A stretch of DNA of 64,000 nt, from contig BCKT01000012.1 in assembly GCA_003116875.1 (NCBI GenBank), forward strand, positions 734,775-798,774, in the 5' to 3' direction. Below are positions 1-11,439 of the stretch, piece by piece. The position numbers were made by a program, and so were the translations under genes. The notes beneath the pieces are model-generated. The model did not search any database, had not been told where the DNA came from, and saw only the letters and a program-made list of their open reading frames with translations. Origin of the DNA: Takashimella koratensis. Its lineage: Eukaryota > Basidiomycota > Tremellomycetes > Trichosporonales > Tetragoniomycetaceae. Position 1 is the first letter of the stretch. Each line of letters opens with the position of its first letter.

Positions 1-801
1 TCCGTCGGTGTCCAAATATCGTTCATACCCCCTCCGGCATTGGACAAAGGTGGTGTCTCACAGCATCCTGCGAAGAACCGAGTAATACACCATGCGTAGA
101 TAGTCCCTGAGCACGCTGCTCCGACTTCAAAGAGGATGAGCATGGTGAAGGAGACGATATCAACTGGGTTCCTGCCCGGATCTTTTTTCAGCTCTTTGTA
201 AACTACGATTTTGGGGAAAGGCTCACCTGCCTGCGAGCTCGCTGAGAGGAGCCCAGAAGACACTAGCGAGTCCAAAGCCAACGAGGAACAGCGCTGTATC
301 GAGAGACATTACCTCGTCTGAGATCCCGTAAAAGTCGGCAGCATAGTCGATGGCTTGGGAATTGATAGAGCTGGCCACGCCGACCATTGTACATAGTTGA
401 GCGAGGAGGATAGTCACTGTCCATTTCTTCCATTTCGGCCAGTTCTGTCCAAGTCGAGTCCGTTAGCTGAGAATTGCAGAGCCTGGGTGGTGGTCGCCGT
501 GGCTCGATCGCAAGGAGCTTATCTGTGGTTTAGCGGGATCGTTCTCGGCCCACTCGACGATGAACGGATCCTTGATCTCCAACTTGGCTGCTGCGCCTAG
601 CTCACTGTCCGCCGGCCGAGCGCGAGAGTCGGCTACCACAGTGGCTGCGGACGACCTGCTCTGCGTTCCATCTGTCTCGGGCACATCGGGGACTCGCACC
701 TCAGCCAGTGCTCGTGTGTCGATTGGTTTCTGGCGGATCGGAGGTCGGGCATATGGGTATCCGTCGCTCTCGAGGTATCGCTGAACGAGGTAAGTCTGCA
801 T
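1..801 (-). CDS. MFS transporter (DHA1/polyamine-type), partial at left edge
   Basis: N-terminal part of a 12-TM major facilitator; the rest lies left of the window. Model: exon 1 801-523, exon 2 444-227, exon 3 171-1. A polar cytosolic leader of about 90 residues ends in the family signature ENDPAKPQ/NWPKWKKW just before TM1 (TILLAQLCTMVGVASSI). Motif A follows TM2 as WAPLSELAGRN, and the next segment (FFAGCCETPPLSNAGGGM) matches the TM4-5 region of fungal drug:H+ and polyamine antiporters. Such proteins export drugs or polyamines at the plasma membrane; the substrate cannot be read here. Oddity: the first intron has AT where GT is expected (see findings), and without splicing the frame stops after 112 codons. 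The start at 801 is the first ATG of the frame; an upstream exon is possible. Confidence 0.8.
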
Positions 802-1715
802 CCTGGCGAGCTAGAATGGACAAAGTGATCAGTCCGCAGTGAGAATCTTTCGTTGTCTATATACCGTAGAGACAAGACTGTTGTCGTCGTCGATGGCTGC
901 CGCCGGAGCCCTGGCGCTGATTTCACCGCAGGACAGGGTTCAAGTCACCGCAGGCTTGTTTAGCCCATCGTTCATGCAGCTCTAGCCAAAGCAGCCGCAC
1001 GAGACCGCATCATTACATGGAGCGTCGTCATATGACATTGCGCTCCTGGTAAGTCCAATTGTACAAAGTCCACTGCGTCCTGTCGGGAAGGTGAAGGCGT
1101 TCAAAGCCTCAGGCACACCCACGCACCCAAGTGAACGAGCGAGAGACACAGTCTCCAAGATGTCGTCGGCTCGCGCACTCTATCTGTGACTCCGCATCCA
1201 TCTTATCTCTGGCTCAGTCATCCTGAAGGACTATAGCGGTGCACAGTTCAAGCCAGCATGCAGAAGAGACACTTTTTAGCCTCAGCCGGCTGTTCATTGC
1301 GAACTTTATCGATCCGGATCTAACCAGGTAAACCAGCCCGACTCGGGCCGAGGCCAAACTTTTGACTAAAGCATCGATCTTCACTGTTCGTGTTATCAAC
1401 AACATGAAACGATGCATTGACATTTCAAGACCACGCCAAAGCTGTCCTGCATTTCCAATGGTCAAGACACGGATGCTAGAGCCGTCTAAAGGTCATCCAC
1501 CAGCGTACGGTGAGCCCGGGTTCCGATTTGATATCCCGTTGATTTCCAGGCACCACGTTTACCGGTCGACAGTACCATCTCGCTCGATCATTCTTCACTT
1601 CCAACCGTCGACATCGACCTCCTGACCTCCAATCTCGACCTCGGTGTCGACATACCCCTACTCAGACGGGTGCAGGTCCCCTTCGACCCTGCGATGAGCT
1701 GAGCTCGACCTCGTC
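802..1715. other. Intergenic, MFS to Nudix gene
   Basis: Divergent promoter region between the MFS gene and the Nudix gene. I see no convincing gene. The last 100 bases before 1716 are CT-rich, as in fungal leaders. Confidence 0.5.
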
Positions 1716-2982
1716 ATGCTCCCTTCTATCCGTCTCCTGTCTCCCACCATCTCTCTCCCACCTGTCTTCACCTCCTCCACCCTTCACCTTCTCCGTTCCT
1801 CCCTCCAACCTGCCTCTTTCGCCCCACTCACATCTCTCCCACCGCATACGCTCCCGGCTCTTCCCGTCCTCCCGCCGGACTTTGATCCAGCCACAGCGAG
1901 CACAGCCGCCCCGCTCAAGCTGGGCCCAACGCCGTCGAGTCGACCCGGACATGGTGGTCAGAAGAACAAGGTCGCAGAGTCGGCGGTGTTGGTGCCTTTG
2001 ATGAATATAGATGGAAGGGCACATGTATTGATGGAGGTGCGAGCGGCAAAGATGCGCACGCACGCTGGAGAAGCCAGGTAAGCCAGTGAGAGGACAGACT
2101 GATTTGTATTGTACTTAGACCCTCGTCGCTCAAGGGATTTGAGCTGACATTCTACTAGCTTTCCAGGAGGCAAAGCCGACTTGGTATGTCTATGCCTTGT
2201 TGAATCACTGTCAATGTTCTCTCCCTCTTCTCTCTTTTGCCACATATCACTGACATCTTGCTTCTGTACAGACCGACTCTCACCTCGTTCATACAGCCCT
2301 GCGCGAAACGACCGAAGAGCTAGCCCTTCCGTCTTCTCACGTCGAAGTACTAGGCATGCTCGATAACCCCGAGTACTCGCTTGGTAACAAGTCTCGTGTC
2401 TGGGCTATTGTCGTGAGTCTCATCATAAACCTTTATCGACTCTTGCGATACACTCATCATCATCATCATATTTTCGTTCACTAAGCTGTCCCTTTTTTAC
2501 AGGGATTCATACACTCCCTCCCTTCTTCAGCTTCTACAAAGACTAGTAACGAGCCGAACGACTCCCTCCCTTCTTTCTCTCTTGACGCCCTTCGCACTTC
2601 TCCGGCCGAAGTTGCCGCACTGCTTCCTCTCCCACTCTCGGTCCTAGCCGACCGACCTCGCCTCTCGGCGCACTACTTTCGACTCGATGCCTCTCGGCCA
2701 TACTGGAAGATCAGAAGCGGCGACCTCGTGCATGAAGATATTGCGTCCCAACGGACACTCAGTGGTGAGGACGGCAGCAGTGCTGTGGGCATTGGAGGTG
2801 GGACAGGGACTATAGGTGAGATAAGAGAGGTAGGCGGGAGAGGGACGGCGGCGAAGCAAGAGGTTGGTAGGATCAGTCCTCAGTTGGAAGTATGGGGACT
2901 CAGTGGGTGGTTCTTAAATCGACTGGCGGTGAAGATGGGGTGGATGGACGCGCCGGAGCCATATGTCGCGGAGGGAGACTGA
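1716..2982 (+). CDS. PCD1: Nudix hydrolase, CoA diphosphatase type (PCD1/NUDT7-like)
   Basis: Predicted to split coenzyme A or oxidised CoA into phosphopantetheine and 3',5'-ADP. Exons 1716-2077, 2159-2183 (25 nt), 2272-2412 and 2503-2982 join in phase to 335 aa. The Nudix helix begins [14 protein letters not shown] and continues [12 protein letters not shown]. That is the CoA-ase variant, in which the usual first Glu is replaced and the GGK.D..D lead-in and REtxEE metal-binding core are kept. It is followed by the typical [10 protein letters not shown] segment. The family is usually peroxisomal, but I see no SKL-like tripeptide (the C-terminus is AEGD) and no clear presequence. A Gly-rich low-complexity segment lies between the Nudix core and the C-terminal helix. 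Family assignment is firm; localisation is unknown. Confidence 0.88.
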
Positions 2983-3171
2983 GTCTTGGTTGTCATCAAT
3001 CTTGTCCCCATCTTGACCGCGTACTTGAACGATCGCCCGCTCTTGTCCCTTATCCCTGTATACAAGGACTACACTGTTTGATTTTACTAGGTACACGCCT
3101 GTTACTTCATTTCAAAATCATTTGATACCATTTTGTACACATTATCTCAAATAACTACCACTATCAGCTCA

Positions 3172-5380
3172 TCATGCACTACCTACTCCGTCCTCCAAGA
3201 TACTTCCCGCGCTTACGCCCTGACCCTCACTCTGAGCCTGAGTCTGCGGGAAGAGCGATGCCCACCAAACTTTCTCATCATCGGGTATTGCTCCTTCCTC
3301 ATCCTCTATATCCTCCACCCACCTTACCACATCCCTGCCCGACATTGCCCTCGGACCGGCTGGTATCGCCCTTACCCTCGCCAACAGTGCGTCCGCTCTC
3401 TCCGCTATCCTCTGGAACCCAATAACGACGTCCGCCCCCGCGCTCGTCCACTGAACTGGCGCCGAGACGAGTTTGTTCGCGTAGAACCCGACCCGGAGTT
3501 GGTGTAGGACCACGTTACGCGCCAAGACCTCTGCGTCCCACCCGGCCGGTTCGGGCAAATCAGGAGGGACAACTGTCACCGCTGCTGCGCTAGGCGTGGG
3601 GATCGCTGGTGCCGCAGCGTCGATACGTGCAAACTTCCATCCAAGCGCGTCCGCCGCCCGACCTGCGTACGCAGCGGCGTTATCGAAGAGTTGAGAAGTA
3701 TTGGACGCTGCAGCGCTGCTGATATCGGCTAATCGAGCACGGGCGAGGCTTGCTTTCGACAGACTCAGGTTCGTATCTGGTTTCAAGAGCGTCGAGAGGC
3801 CTGCATTCGGTAACGCGATGATCTTGTTGAGCGTCTCCACAGCCGACGCGCAGTGCGCCCACGCCGCTTGACCCGCTGGAGACGGCCCTCCAGTGGTTGC
3901 TGCCGCTTGCTCACTCGCTTCGAGGCGGGAAACAAAGGCGATCCTCGCTGCCGCGCCCATGTGCGCCTCAGCTAACATCGTCAATACCTCTGCGCGGACC
4001 GCTCCGTCCTCATCGGGCCGTTGAGTATCGAGCGAGTTGTACAAGCTCGTCAGTGCATTAGCCGCACCTTCGAGACTCCGCTCGACGACACCCGGTCCCG
4101 GCCGAGCTTCGGATCGGAAGAGTCGCCACACGATCCGGTCTTGGGTGAGCAGGACGTTGATCTCGGCCAAGTCGAGCTCGGCTTGTCGGCCCGGTGTGAC
4201 GTGGGTAGCGGCAAGAGCGAGGATACTGTGCACCATGGTCTGCTCGTCCTCGGTAGGAGGCTGAGAAGAGGCTTCCCACATCGACAAGTGGACATCGAGG
4301 AGAGCGAGAGCGGTGTCGACGAGAGCAGACGGAGTAGGCTCGTGTGTCTCGAACACGGCCTTGACGGGGGAGTCGGAAGCGCCGGCCATTCCTTCTTCCT
4401 CGTTGTCGTCGTCATCATCATCATCCTTCTTGCCTTCTTCACCAGCACTTTTGCCTTCGTCCTCATCCATTGCCACATCCTCGGTCCTTGCCTCCGCGTC
4501 TATCGTCTCGGCTCCTTCTTCTCCCTGGCTTACATCCATCGCCTCTCCTTCCTCTTGCCCACCTCCCTCACTTCTCTCCGCCGCAGCTGCCGCCAAAAAC
4601 TCCTCCTGCTTGACCAACGTTTGCTCGAAGAAGATCCTTGCCGCGTCCCTTAGCTCCTTGACGCCCTCAGCCGCCCACTCGCCCTGACTCTCCTCTGTCG
4701 CCTCCCCGAGGGCCAGGCACGCCTGCGCGAGGTTGAAGCATGCGTCGATATGTAGTGACAGCGAGACGGAGGGGGTGTCGAGGGTCCATGCTCGACGGAA
4801 AAGTGCAATGGCGGAACCGTAGATGTCAAGAGAAGAGGGCGGAAGGAGGAAGTTGGATGCAAGGACGAATTGGACGCGAGCGCTGAGGTTAGAGTCAGTA
4901 AAGAGAAAGGTTGAGATGGGTACTGTGAAGATTGGCTGCAGGTTTCAGGAGAGAGACTCACAGGTTGTAGGTAGCATCGTAGGTCTCTTCGAACTGCATT
5001 GCCTTCTGGTAGAGCTCTGCTGCTTTCTCGTAGAACCTGCGAGCCTAAGACGATCAGCCCAATGTGATGACATTGCTTCTCCATTCAAGTTCTGTCACTT
5101 ACCTTTTCACCATCACGGTATCGCTCGCCCTTTTCTTCCATCTCCACACCACCTGTCCCCCAATATCAGCTTCTGCTCTAGCCTCTTCTCACTCTCAGAC
5201 CGGACCATTCATCGGGAATCCATTACCTCGGAGAACCCGGCGCGTAGACTCACCATCAAACGCTTCGTCGTAGGTATCGTAAGTCGGCTCCTTGTGCTTG
5301 CCCTGTTTCTTGTGCCGGCCAGGGGACCGCTCATCTTCGTCTCTGAGTCTGCGCTTGAATGAAGGGATTTTAGGCGGCAT
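3172..5380 (-). CDS. TPR-like helical protein with acidic tract, function unassigned
   Basis: Four exons (5380-5254, 5152-5103, 5044-4962, 4882-3172) join in phase to 656 aa. The N-terminus is basic (PPKIPSFKRRLRDEDERSPG), like a nuclear localisation signal. TPR-like helices follow: ARRFYEKAAELYQKAMQFEE, then YNLARVQFVLAS and IDACFNLAQACLALGEATEE. The middle holds an acidic Asp/Glu stretch with six consecutive Asp, and the C-terminal half is alanine-rich and helical. The layout suggests a nuclear chaperone or assembly factor, somewhat like Nro1/Ett1 or other TPR chaperones, but I cannot assign it to a named family. It is divergent from ATE1 with 216 bp between the starts. The gene is confident; the function is open. 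Confidence 0.75.
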
Positions 5381-5596
5381 GGTTGAGATGATCCTGGTTT
5401 ATTGGGCAATGGGCTATGGTTGAGCTGACTGACGATGATGACGGTACTGTAGGGTGGAGCAGCTCAGATTTTGACAGGGGTTTTTTCCACCTCCACCCGC
5501 CCACGTGAACACCACGTGTGGTATCCCCGGTTACAGCGTCGTCACTCAATCTCGCCTTCTTCGCTTCTTGCCCTTGTTCCTCTATACCAACGGACC

Positions 5597-7742
5597 ATGT
5601 CAGCACCCACCTTGATCACCCCGTACGGGTACAGCAGCTCGACATGTGGATACTGCTCGCCCAGTGGAGAACGCAGTGCGGGTCCATCGTCTAAGAAATT
5701 TGGCGGTGAGTCGTTGGTTTTGTGACAGCGGCGGTCGGCTAGGTCTTTGGTAGGGAAGGAAGCCGTCGAAGCTGATTTCTGATTGAATTGGTTGTCGAGC
5801 AGTCGAGGGATCGCAGATGTCTGTCAAGGTGAGCCATTGTCAACAGTATTTGTACATGTGAGTGGGAAAACGAGCTAATATCCCCCAGTTCTACCAAGAC
5901 ATGATCGACAGAGGGTGGCGGCGGTCTGGAACCTACGTGTACCAGTGAGCCCTCTTTCCTCTTTACATCACCCACCTTGACTTTATTTACTGACTCCCTT
6001 ATAGTCCCGACATGGCTCGCACTTGCTGCCCACAATACACGATTCGTCTCGACGTCTCATCTTTCAAACCAGGGAAGAAACAGCGAGGAGTCGTGAACCG
6101 CTTTAATCGGTTTCTCAGCACCGGTGCTCGGCCTGGGGTCGATGCTAGCGGAGCTTCAGATGGCGCGGCGGGAGGAGAAGGAAGTGCGCAGGGCAAAGGG
6201 AAGAGTAAAGAGAAAGGGAAGGTCGAGTTTGATTTCATGCAAGAGTTGAGAACGTATCAGCATGGGTACGGTGAAGACGGGGCACACCGATTCGAGGTGA
6301 GCGTTCAGTCCTCTGTCTGTTTTTGCGTCTATACCTCTTTCCACGCTATGCTTTTACATTGTCGCTAACCAGTTTTGTTCCCTTGCTCGTGACCTGGCCT
6401 CGGTCCCACGCTATCAGACCGAATTGACACCCGCGAAACCAACGGCCGAGACGTTTGCGCTATACAAAAAGTACCAAGTATCAGTGCACAAGGACGCGGC
6501 CAACAAAGTTTTCATGCGGGGGTTTGATAGGTTCCTATGTTCGAGTCCGCTGCTAGTGAGTAACAAACGAGTCCCCTGTGGCCTACAGAACCGCCGTTAG
6601 GGGAGCACAGCTGAGCTGGTGTAGCCTCGAAAGGTCAAGTATAACTCGGACTCGCCAGGTCCAGGTTTACCAAGAGAGTATGGCTCGTATCACCTGTGTG
6701 AGTGTTTCTCCCGTGCCCTCCTTCCTCTTGCCCGAATTAACTCTCTAGACAACCGTCTCAGACACGGACTATCTGTCGCGATTGATTCCCTGACACACCA
6801 CAGTATACCGCGTGGACGGCAAACTCATCGGTATCTCGGTTCTCGATATCCTCCCTTCCTGTGTCTCGAGCGTCTACTTTATCTGGGACCCGGACTGGGC
6901 CTGGGCGAGTCTTGGGAAACTCTCGGCGCTTATGGAAGTCGCACTGGCGATTGATATGAAACGAGCAGGGGCGGCGGGTATGGAGTGGTTATATATGGGT
7001 GAGTTCGGCAGCTGGATTTAGTATGGAACAGGGGTTGATAGGGTCAGGGTATTGGATCGCAGATTGTGTCAAGATGAGGTACAAGTCTGAATACGCTCCG
7101 TCGTATCTCCTCGACCCGGTGAGTGGATCTTTCCCTAGTACTTGGCGTATCCCTTGCCCATCTTCCGTTCTACTTGCCCGACTAGTCTTCTATCTCGCAC
7201 ATGCTTACGACCTCGTAGGGAACGAACGAATTCCATTCACTCACTCCTCGACTGGACAAATACCTTCAGTCTCATCCGCGGGGCTACCACCCATTTCTTG
7301 AGATCGCTGCTCTCCCTGATACCGTGATCCAAGCGCTCAAGCCTGCTGCCCAGAACCAAGGCACGGATGTCGACATGCACGATGACGACGAGGAAGACGA
7401 CGAGAGTGATGTCGAACAGCTGGATGAATGGCCAGAGCCCCCGCCGCCTGGGTTTGAGCGGGTACAGGAGGAAGGATGTGACGATGTAGTCGTGTTTGCT
7501 ACCCCGAGGGGGAAGGCGCAACTCATCCCGTACGGCGTGAGTTGAGTCAAGAAGAGATTTTGACACGAAATTGGGGTTTGGAACTTGCTAATGGCTGAAA
7601 TCAGGTATTTGCGGGGATGCTCTTGCCCCATGGGCAAAAACAAGCTGTACAGACAGTCGCTGCCCTGGGTTCGTTAATGGCGCGGACGTCCACTCCACCC
7701 GAAACGTTGATAGACTGTGCAATGTTGTACTTTGATATGTAG
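5597..7742 (+). CDS. ATE1: Arginyl-tRNA--protein transferase ATE1
   Basis: Transfers Arg from Arg-tRNA to acidic N-termini in the Arg/N-degron pathway. Ten exons: 5597-5705, 5803-5828, 5889-5944, 6005-6296, 6418-6555, 6625-6697, 6804-6998, 7048-7118, 7219-7536, 7605-7742; 471 aa, all in phase. Visible signatures: the N-terminal Cys pair CGYC (residues 17-20) and the Cys-Cys in RTCCPQYT (71-72), which are the four conserved cysteines reported as Fe-S or activity cysteines in the family. Also present are YQDMIDRGWRRSGTYVY, LYKKYQVSVHKD, GFDRFLCSSPL, IGISVLDILPSCVSSVYF, GYWIADCVKMRYKSEY and LLDP. An acidic stretch near residues 350-370 is family-variable. The exon 1-2 join gives FGVEGSQM where relatives have an aromatic YG.WA-like segment, so that junction is the least certain. 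Confidence 0.95.
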
Positions 7743-8602
7743 CCAATCGCTTGCGTTCTTATGCATGTCAGTGCCGGGTGCCAAACCTGATAGGCATAGC
7801 CTAGTCAGTGGTCTACGTACCACGGTAGGATCCCGTAGATAGCGGGACCCGCCGGTGGGTAGTCGACTCACTTGATATCCACCTAGCGACGTGATGGACC
7901 TGGGCGGGGTTAAGGTTAACTGCGGCTTGTCCCGTTGCACTGACGGGCGGAGACAGGAGGAGAGCTAGGCATGTGTCCGCGGGAGCAGGTGGGACAAATG
8001 ACGCTGGGCGAGGGCGAGGGCGAGGGCGAGGGCGAGGGCGAGGGAGAGGGAGAGGGAGAGGGAGAGGGAGAGGCGAGGGAGGAGGAAGGGTGTGAGAAAG
8101 GACGGGCGGATCTGAGAAGGGAGGTACAGTGGTAGTACGTAGTAACCAAGCAGTGCCTCGCTCTGGGTATCGGTGGTCGGTTGTGCGATGTGGCCCTCTG
8201 GCTCGTCCTATCGGCTTTGAGTAATGGACGGCTGGGGCGTCGTGGTGGTAGGTAAGAATAGCATAGCCCGGGGTACGAGAAGGGGCATAGCCATGGTGGC
8301 CGTGAGCGGTGATTACAAGGTGCATAGCTATGGAGAGGGACGCATCAAATATCGCCATCACCATCACTGCACCTGCCGACCACAACGCCCGACCATCACT
8401 CGCGACCCCCTCCCTTCCTACCAGTTCCCCCCTCCTTCGCATTCATTATCACCATCATCTACTTCATAACCTCTTCTACCAACTCCTTCACACCCATCCT
8501 TATCCTTGCTTTCGCTCGTATCTTCAGCTTCAGTCTCGGCAATTGGTACCCTCGTGATCCCGCTCGTTCCGCTCATTGCTCAACCCTCGGCCCCTCGTCC
8601 CG
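7743..8602. other. Intergenic with hexanucleotide repeats
   Basis: Between ATE1 and the mucin-like gene. The one feature that stands out is the GGGCGA/GGGAGA repeat at 8006-8080. The last 200 bases are C/T-rich leader. No gene seen. Confidence 0.5.
8006..8080. repeat. GGGCGA then GGGAGA hexanucleotide array
   Basis: About six GGGCGA units pass directly into about five GGGAGA units, as if one C-to-A change spread through half of a tandem array. Both are purine-rich on the + strand. Confidence 0.9.
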
Positions 8603-11061
8603 ATGCGCCTCCCTCTCCCCCTTCTCTCCCCTCTCTTCCTCCCTCTCATCCTCACCTTCGTACCTCCTACCTCCGCCGAGACCTCCACCCCGAACACGGG
8701 CGACCAGCCTCAAGGATTCACGTTTGGCTTCACCTCTCCTCCTTCCACATCCTCTTTGATCCTTCCCATCACCCCCTCCTGCCCATCTCCATTCACGCTC
8801 GACCCCCTCTCGCCGACCTCGGGCCAAGGAACTGCCGACCCCGCGGGCCCATACACAATGGTCCTCCTGGTACATGAACAGTTGGAGGATGGGGCAGGGA
8901 TCAGGTACGAGAGGATGTATGCGAGGTCAATGGGAGTAGGGGAGATGAGTGTGGCAACGAATTTTAGTCATCCGTGGATGACGGGAACTCAGGTGGGTAG
9001 TGGAAGGCAAGGAATAGGTTAGAGGGTGGCAACAGCTGGAATCGGAGGTAGAGGAGACCGGGTTGAAGCTGGAAAGGGAATGGGTGGCATGGAGAGAGGT
9101 GCCTAGCAGGTGGCAAAAGTGACCAGTGGTTAGCGAGAGCAAAGTCTTGGCGAAGAGGACAAGAGGCGGTGTGGGGATGGAAACAAACGACGCAAGGCGA
9201 AACGATACTCGTGTTGACTAGTGCAGTTTATCTCGTGTATATGGGCGGCCAACAACGTCAGCGGAGGGTGCCAGGTACGTTCACCCCACCTCGACCCTTC
9301 TAGAATCCCGACCACGGTCATTCCGAGTTCACCGAGATTCTATCGCACACACTGACGCTCGGTGATCTTTACTCCACTGTGATGGGCAGGACCTCTTCAC
9401 GATCGTCGATAACGCCCAGACTTCCGCGGCTTACGCAAATGCCACCTCATCGTGTCGAGGATCTACGATGGGCTCGTGGGTGACTCCGCCGAGTAAAACG
9501 CTCGATGTGGACGTCGTCGGTCAGGCGGGGGCTATCAGTGAGAATAGCTGGCCTGCGGCATGTAAGTGGCGTTTGGGCAGTAGGGGTGAAAGGGTGAAAA
9601 CGAAGGGCAGCACAGTGCTCAGTGGCTCTGATAGCCAAGGGTAGCTGTGACTTGCCCCCAAGTTAGCGAGGCGTTACTAACGGTCTCAGGCTCTGACCTA
9701 CAGTTCACAATCAATAACGGTACCCCTCCCTTCACTGTCCTTGTGGCGGCTGCTCAACACCCACCTGTGAACATTACCTCCCCTTCGACTCCGGCTCCTC
9801 ATAGCCTCAACTACACCATCCGCCTGACCCACGGTCAAGCATTCGCAGTCGGCGTCTTTGATTCCGCAGGGAACAGTTTCATGATTGGCCCAATGCACAG
9901 TGGAGCCAGTGAGGACTTGACGTGCTTGGCCGTGGCCACAGGGCAGAAGGTGCCAGGGGTCAAAGGACAGAGTGTGGGACAGGTCATTGCTGAGATCGCA
10001 GGAGGGTCAGTGGGTGGGGTGGTGTTGGGTGCTCTAGGCGCGGTGGTAGTTATGTGGGGGATGAGAGTGTGGGAGAGACGAAGACAGAGAGTAGGAAGGG
10101 TAAGTGCGGTTTTGGCTGATATGGGCGGTGTTGAAGAGGTGGAAGGAGAGGACCGTGGCGGGAGGTAGTCCTTGAACACATGGCCCAGTGCTGTCGATAG
10201 TCCGTGGTGTTTGTGGTTCCAGAGGCCATTGTGCTCTTCAAAGTGAATTGAGACCGCGCTAACACCCTACAGTGGAGCACGGACAACCACGAAGAGCTGG
10301 ACCCGTACCATGACCCTCAACCGCTCTCACTCTCTGACGAATACACCCTCAAGCCCACACCTTTCATCGACGTCCAACCTCTCCTCTTCACCTCGACCTA
10401 CGGCGATGGTCCTCATGGAGCCGGCGAGCACCCACCCCGGGCGAGTGGGAGCGGGAGCTATGACAGTGATCATCGTCGACCGATGAGTGGTGATTTCGAG
10501 GGCGGATTGAGTTCAGCCGAGTTGCCTTATCATTATGATAGAGATCTCACCCCGACACCAGGGCATGGGGTTGGGTATGGTGGAGACGACGAAAGCGGAT
10601 CGATGATCGGCACGACGGGGCCAGGGACGGGGATCGGGTCGATTACTTCAGCTCGTCATTCACACGGATACACTTACGCCGATCCTTACGACGGCAGTCG
10701 GACATACTCTTCTGGCAGACCTACCTCTGTCCCCTCTCCTCGACCTGACAGCTTACATTCCGGTGTCCGAGCCAGCTCAGATAGTCGACCCCTCTCGCAC
10801 CAGCCCCACAACGGGCCACACCAATCCCCACATACCGAGTCTTCGCCTTCTCCATCGTCATCACCGACTCGCCCCCCGCCGAACGTGTACGTCGTGCATT
10901 CCGACGCGGGAGGAGCCGATCTGCATATCCAACTTCCACACCCAGGAGCACAGGTGTACGAGCTACCCCCCGACTACCCACATGGGCGCGGACGGGGCGG
11001 TGATAGTCGACAAATGGGCCCACGGGCTCCTCGGCCCTCGGGAACACGGACAAAGAGCTGA
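8603..11061 (+). CDS. Mucin-like single-pass membrane protein with VYVVH/ELPPxY tail
   Basis: Five exons (8603-8992, 9227-9274, 9390-9561, 9645-10099, 10273-11061) in phase, 617 aa. ATG 8603 is chosen because it gives a clean signal peptide (MRLPLPLLSPLFLPLILTFV, cleavage near TSA-ET). The ectodomain has several N-glycosylation sites (NFS, NVS, NAT, NIT, NYT) and cysteines. One transmembrane helix follows (about residues 315-335, GGSVGGVVLGALGAVVVMWG), then a stop-transfer RRRQR and a long Ser/Pro/Gly-rich cytosolic tail. The tail ends with VYVVHSDAGGADLHIQLPHP and ELPPDYPHG, a motif I associate with many basidiomycete membrane proteins. Role unknown; plausibly a cell-wall or surface sensor. 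Same architecture as the gene at 52201-54775. Exon 2 (48 nt, ISCIWAANNVSGGCQ) was placed by phase and splice signals. Confidence 0.75.
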
Positions 11062-11439
11062 GCACCCGCAACGGCACTTGGAGGGTATTGCATCGCGCAG
11101 GTGGTCGGGAGAGAGGGAGAGTCTACCTCTTGGGTCATTCTCAGTGGAATTTCATCCTCATATATATAAGTTTGTACATTCATGGACTTTGTTGCATTTT
11201 CGTACTTTGCTTCTTCACTTGCTAGGCAGCTTCAAAGCGAGAGTTTTTCTCTTGTTCCAATAAGGAGGTGCACAAATTCGAAAAAGCTTGGTAACAAGCC
11301 CATCTTATCTGATGACATGAGACAAGGGTTCAAGTCTGATTCGTAGTTGGTGACTTAGAACTTTTCCACAAACGGCCTGAAGAGATAGTTGGTTGAGGTT
11401 CAGTCAGCTTTGATGTCTATATCTAGCTGGAGAGATAGC
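11062..11439. other. Convergent intergenic region
   Basis: The 3' ends of the mucin-like gene (+) and the SDR gene (-) face each other. AT-richer, with terminator-like character; no gene seen. Confidence 0.4.

Noticed and set aside
2446..2468. CATCAT repeat, considered as a regulatory element
   Set aside because: Lies within intron 3 of the Nudix gene and is a short common microsatellite.
7813..8442. 209-aa minus-strand frame with alternating Pro-Arg/Pro-Leu
   Set aside because: Simply the translation of the GGGCGA/GGGAGA repeat.
11310..11350. tRNA B-box-like GGTTCAAGTCTG
   Set aside because: No matching A box or acceptor stem in the flanking 80 bases. The similar GGTTCAAGTC at about 936 also lacks a cloverleaf.
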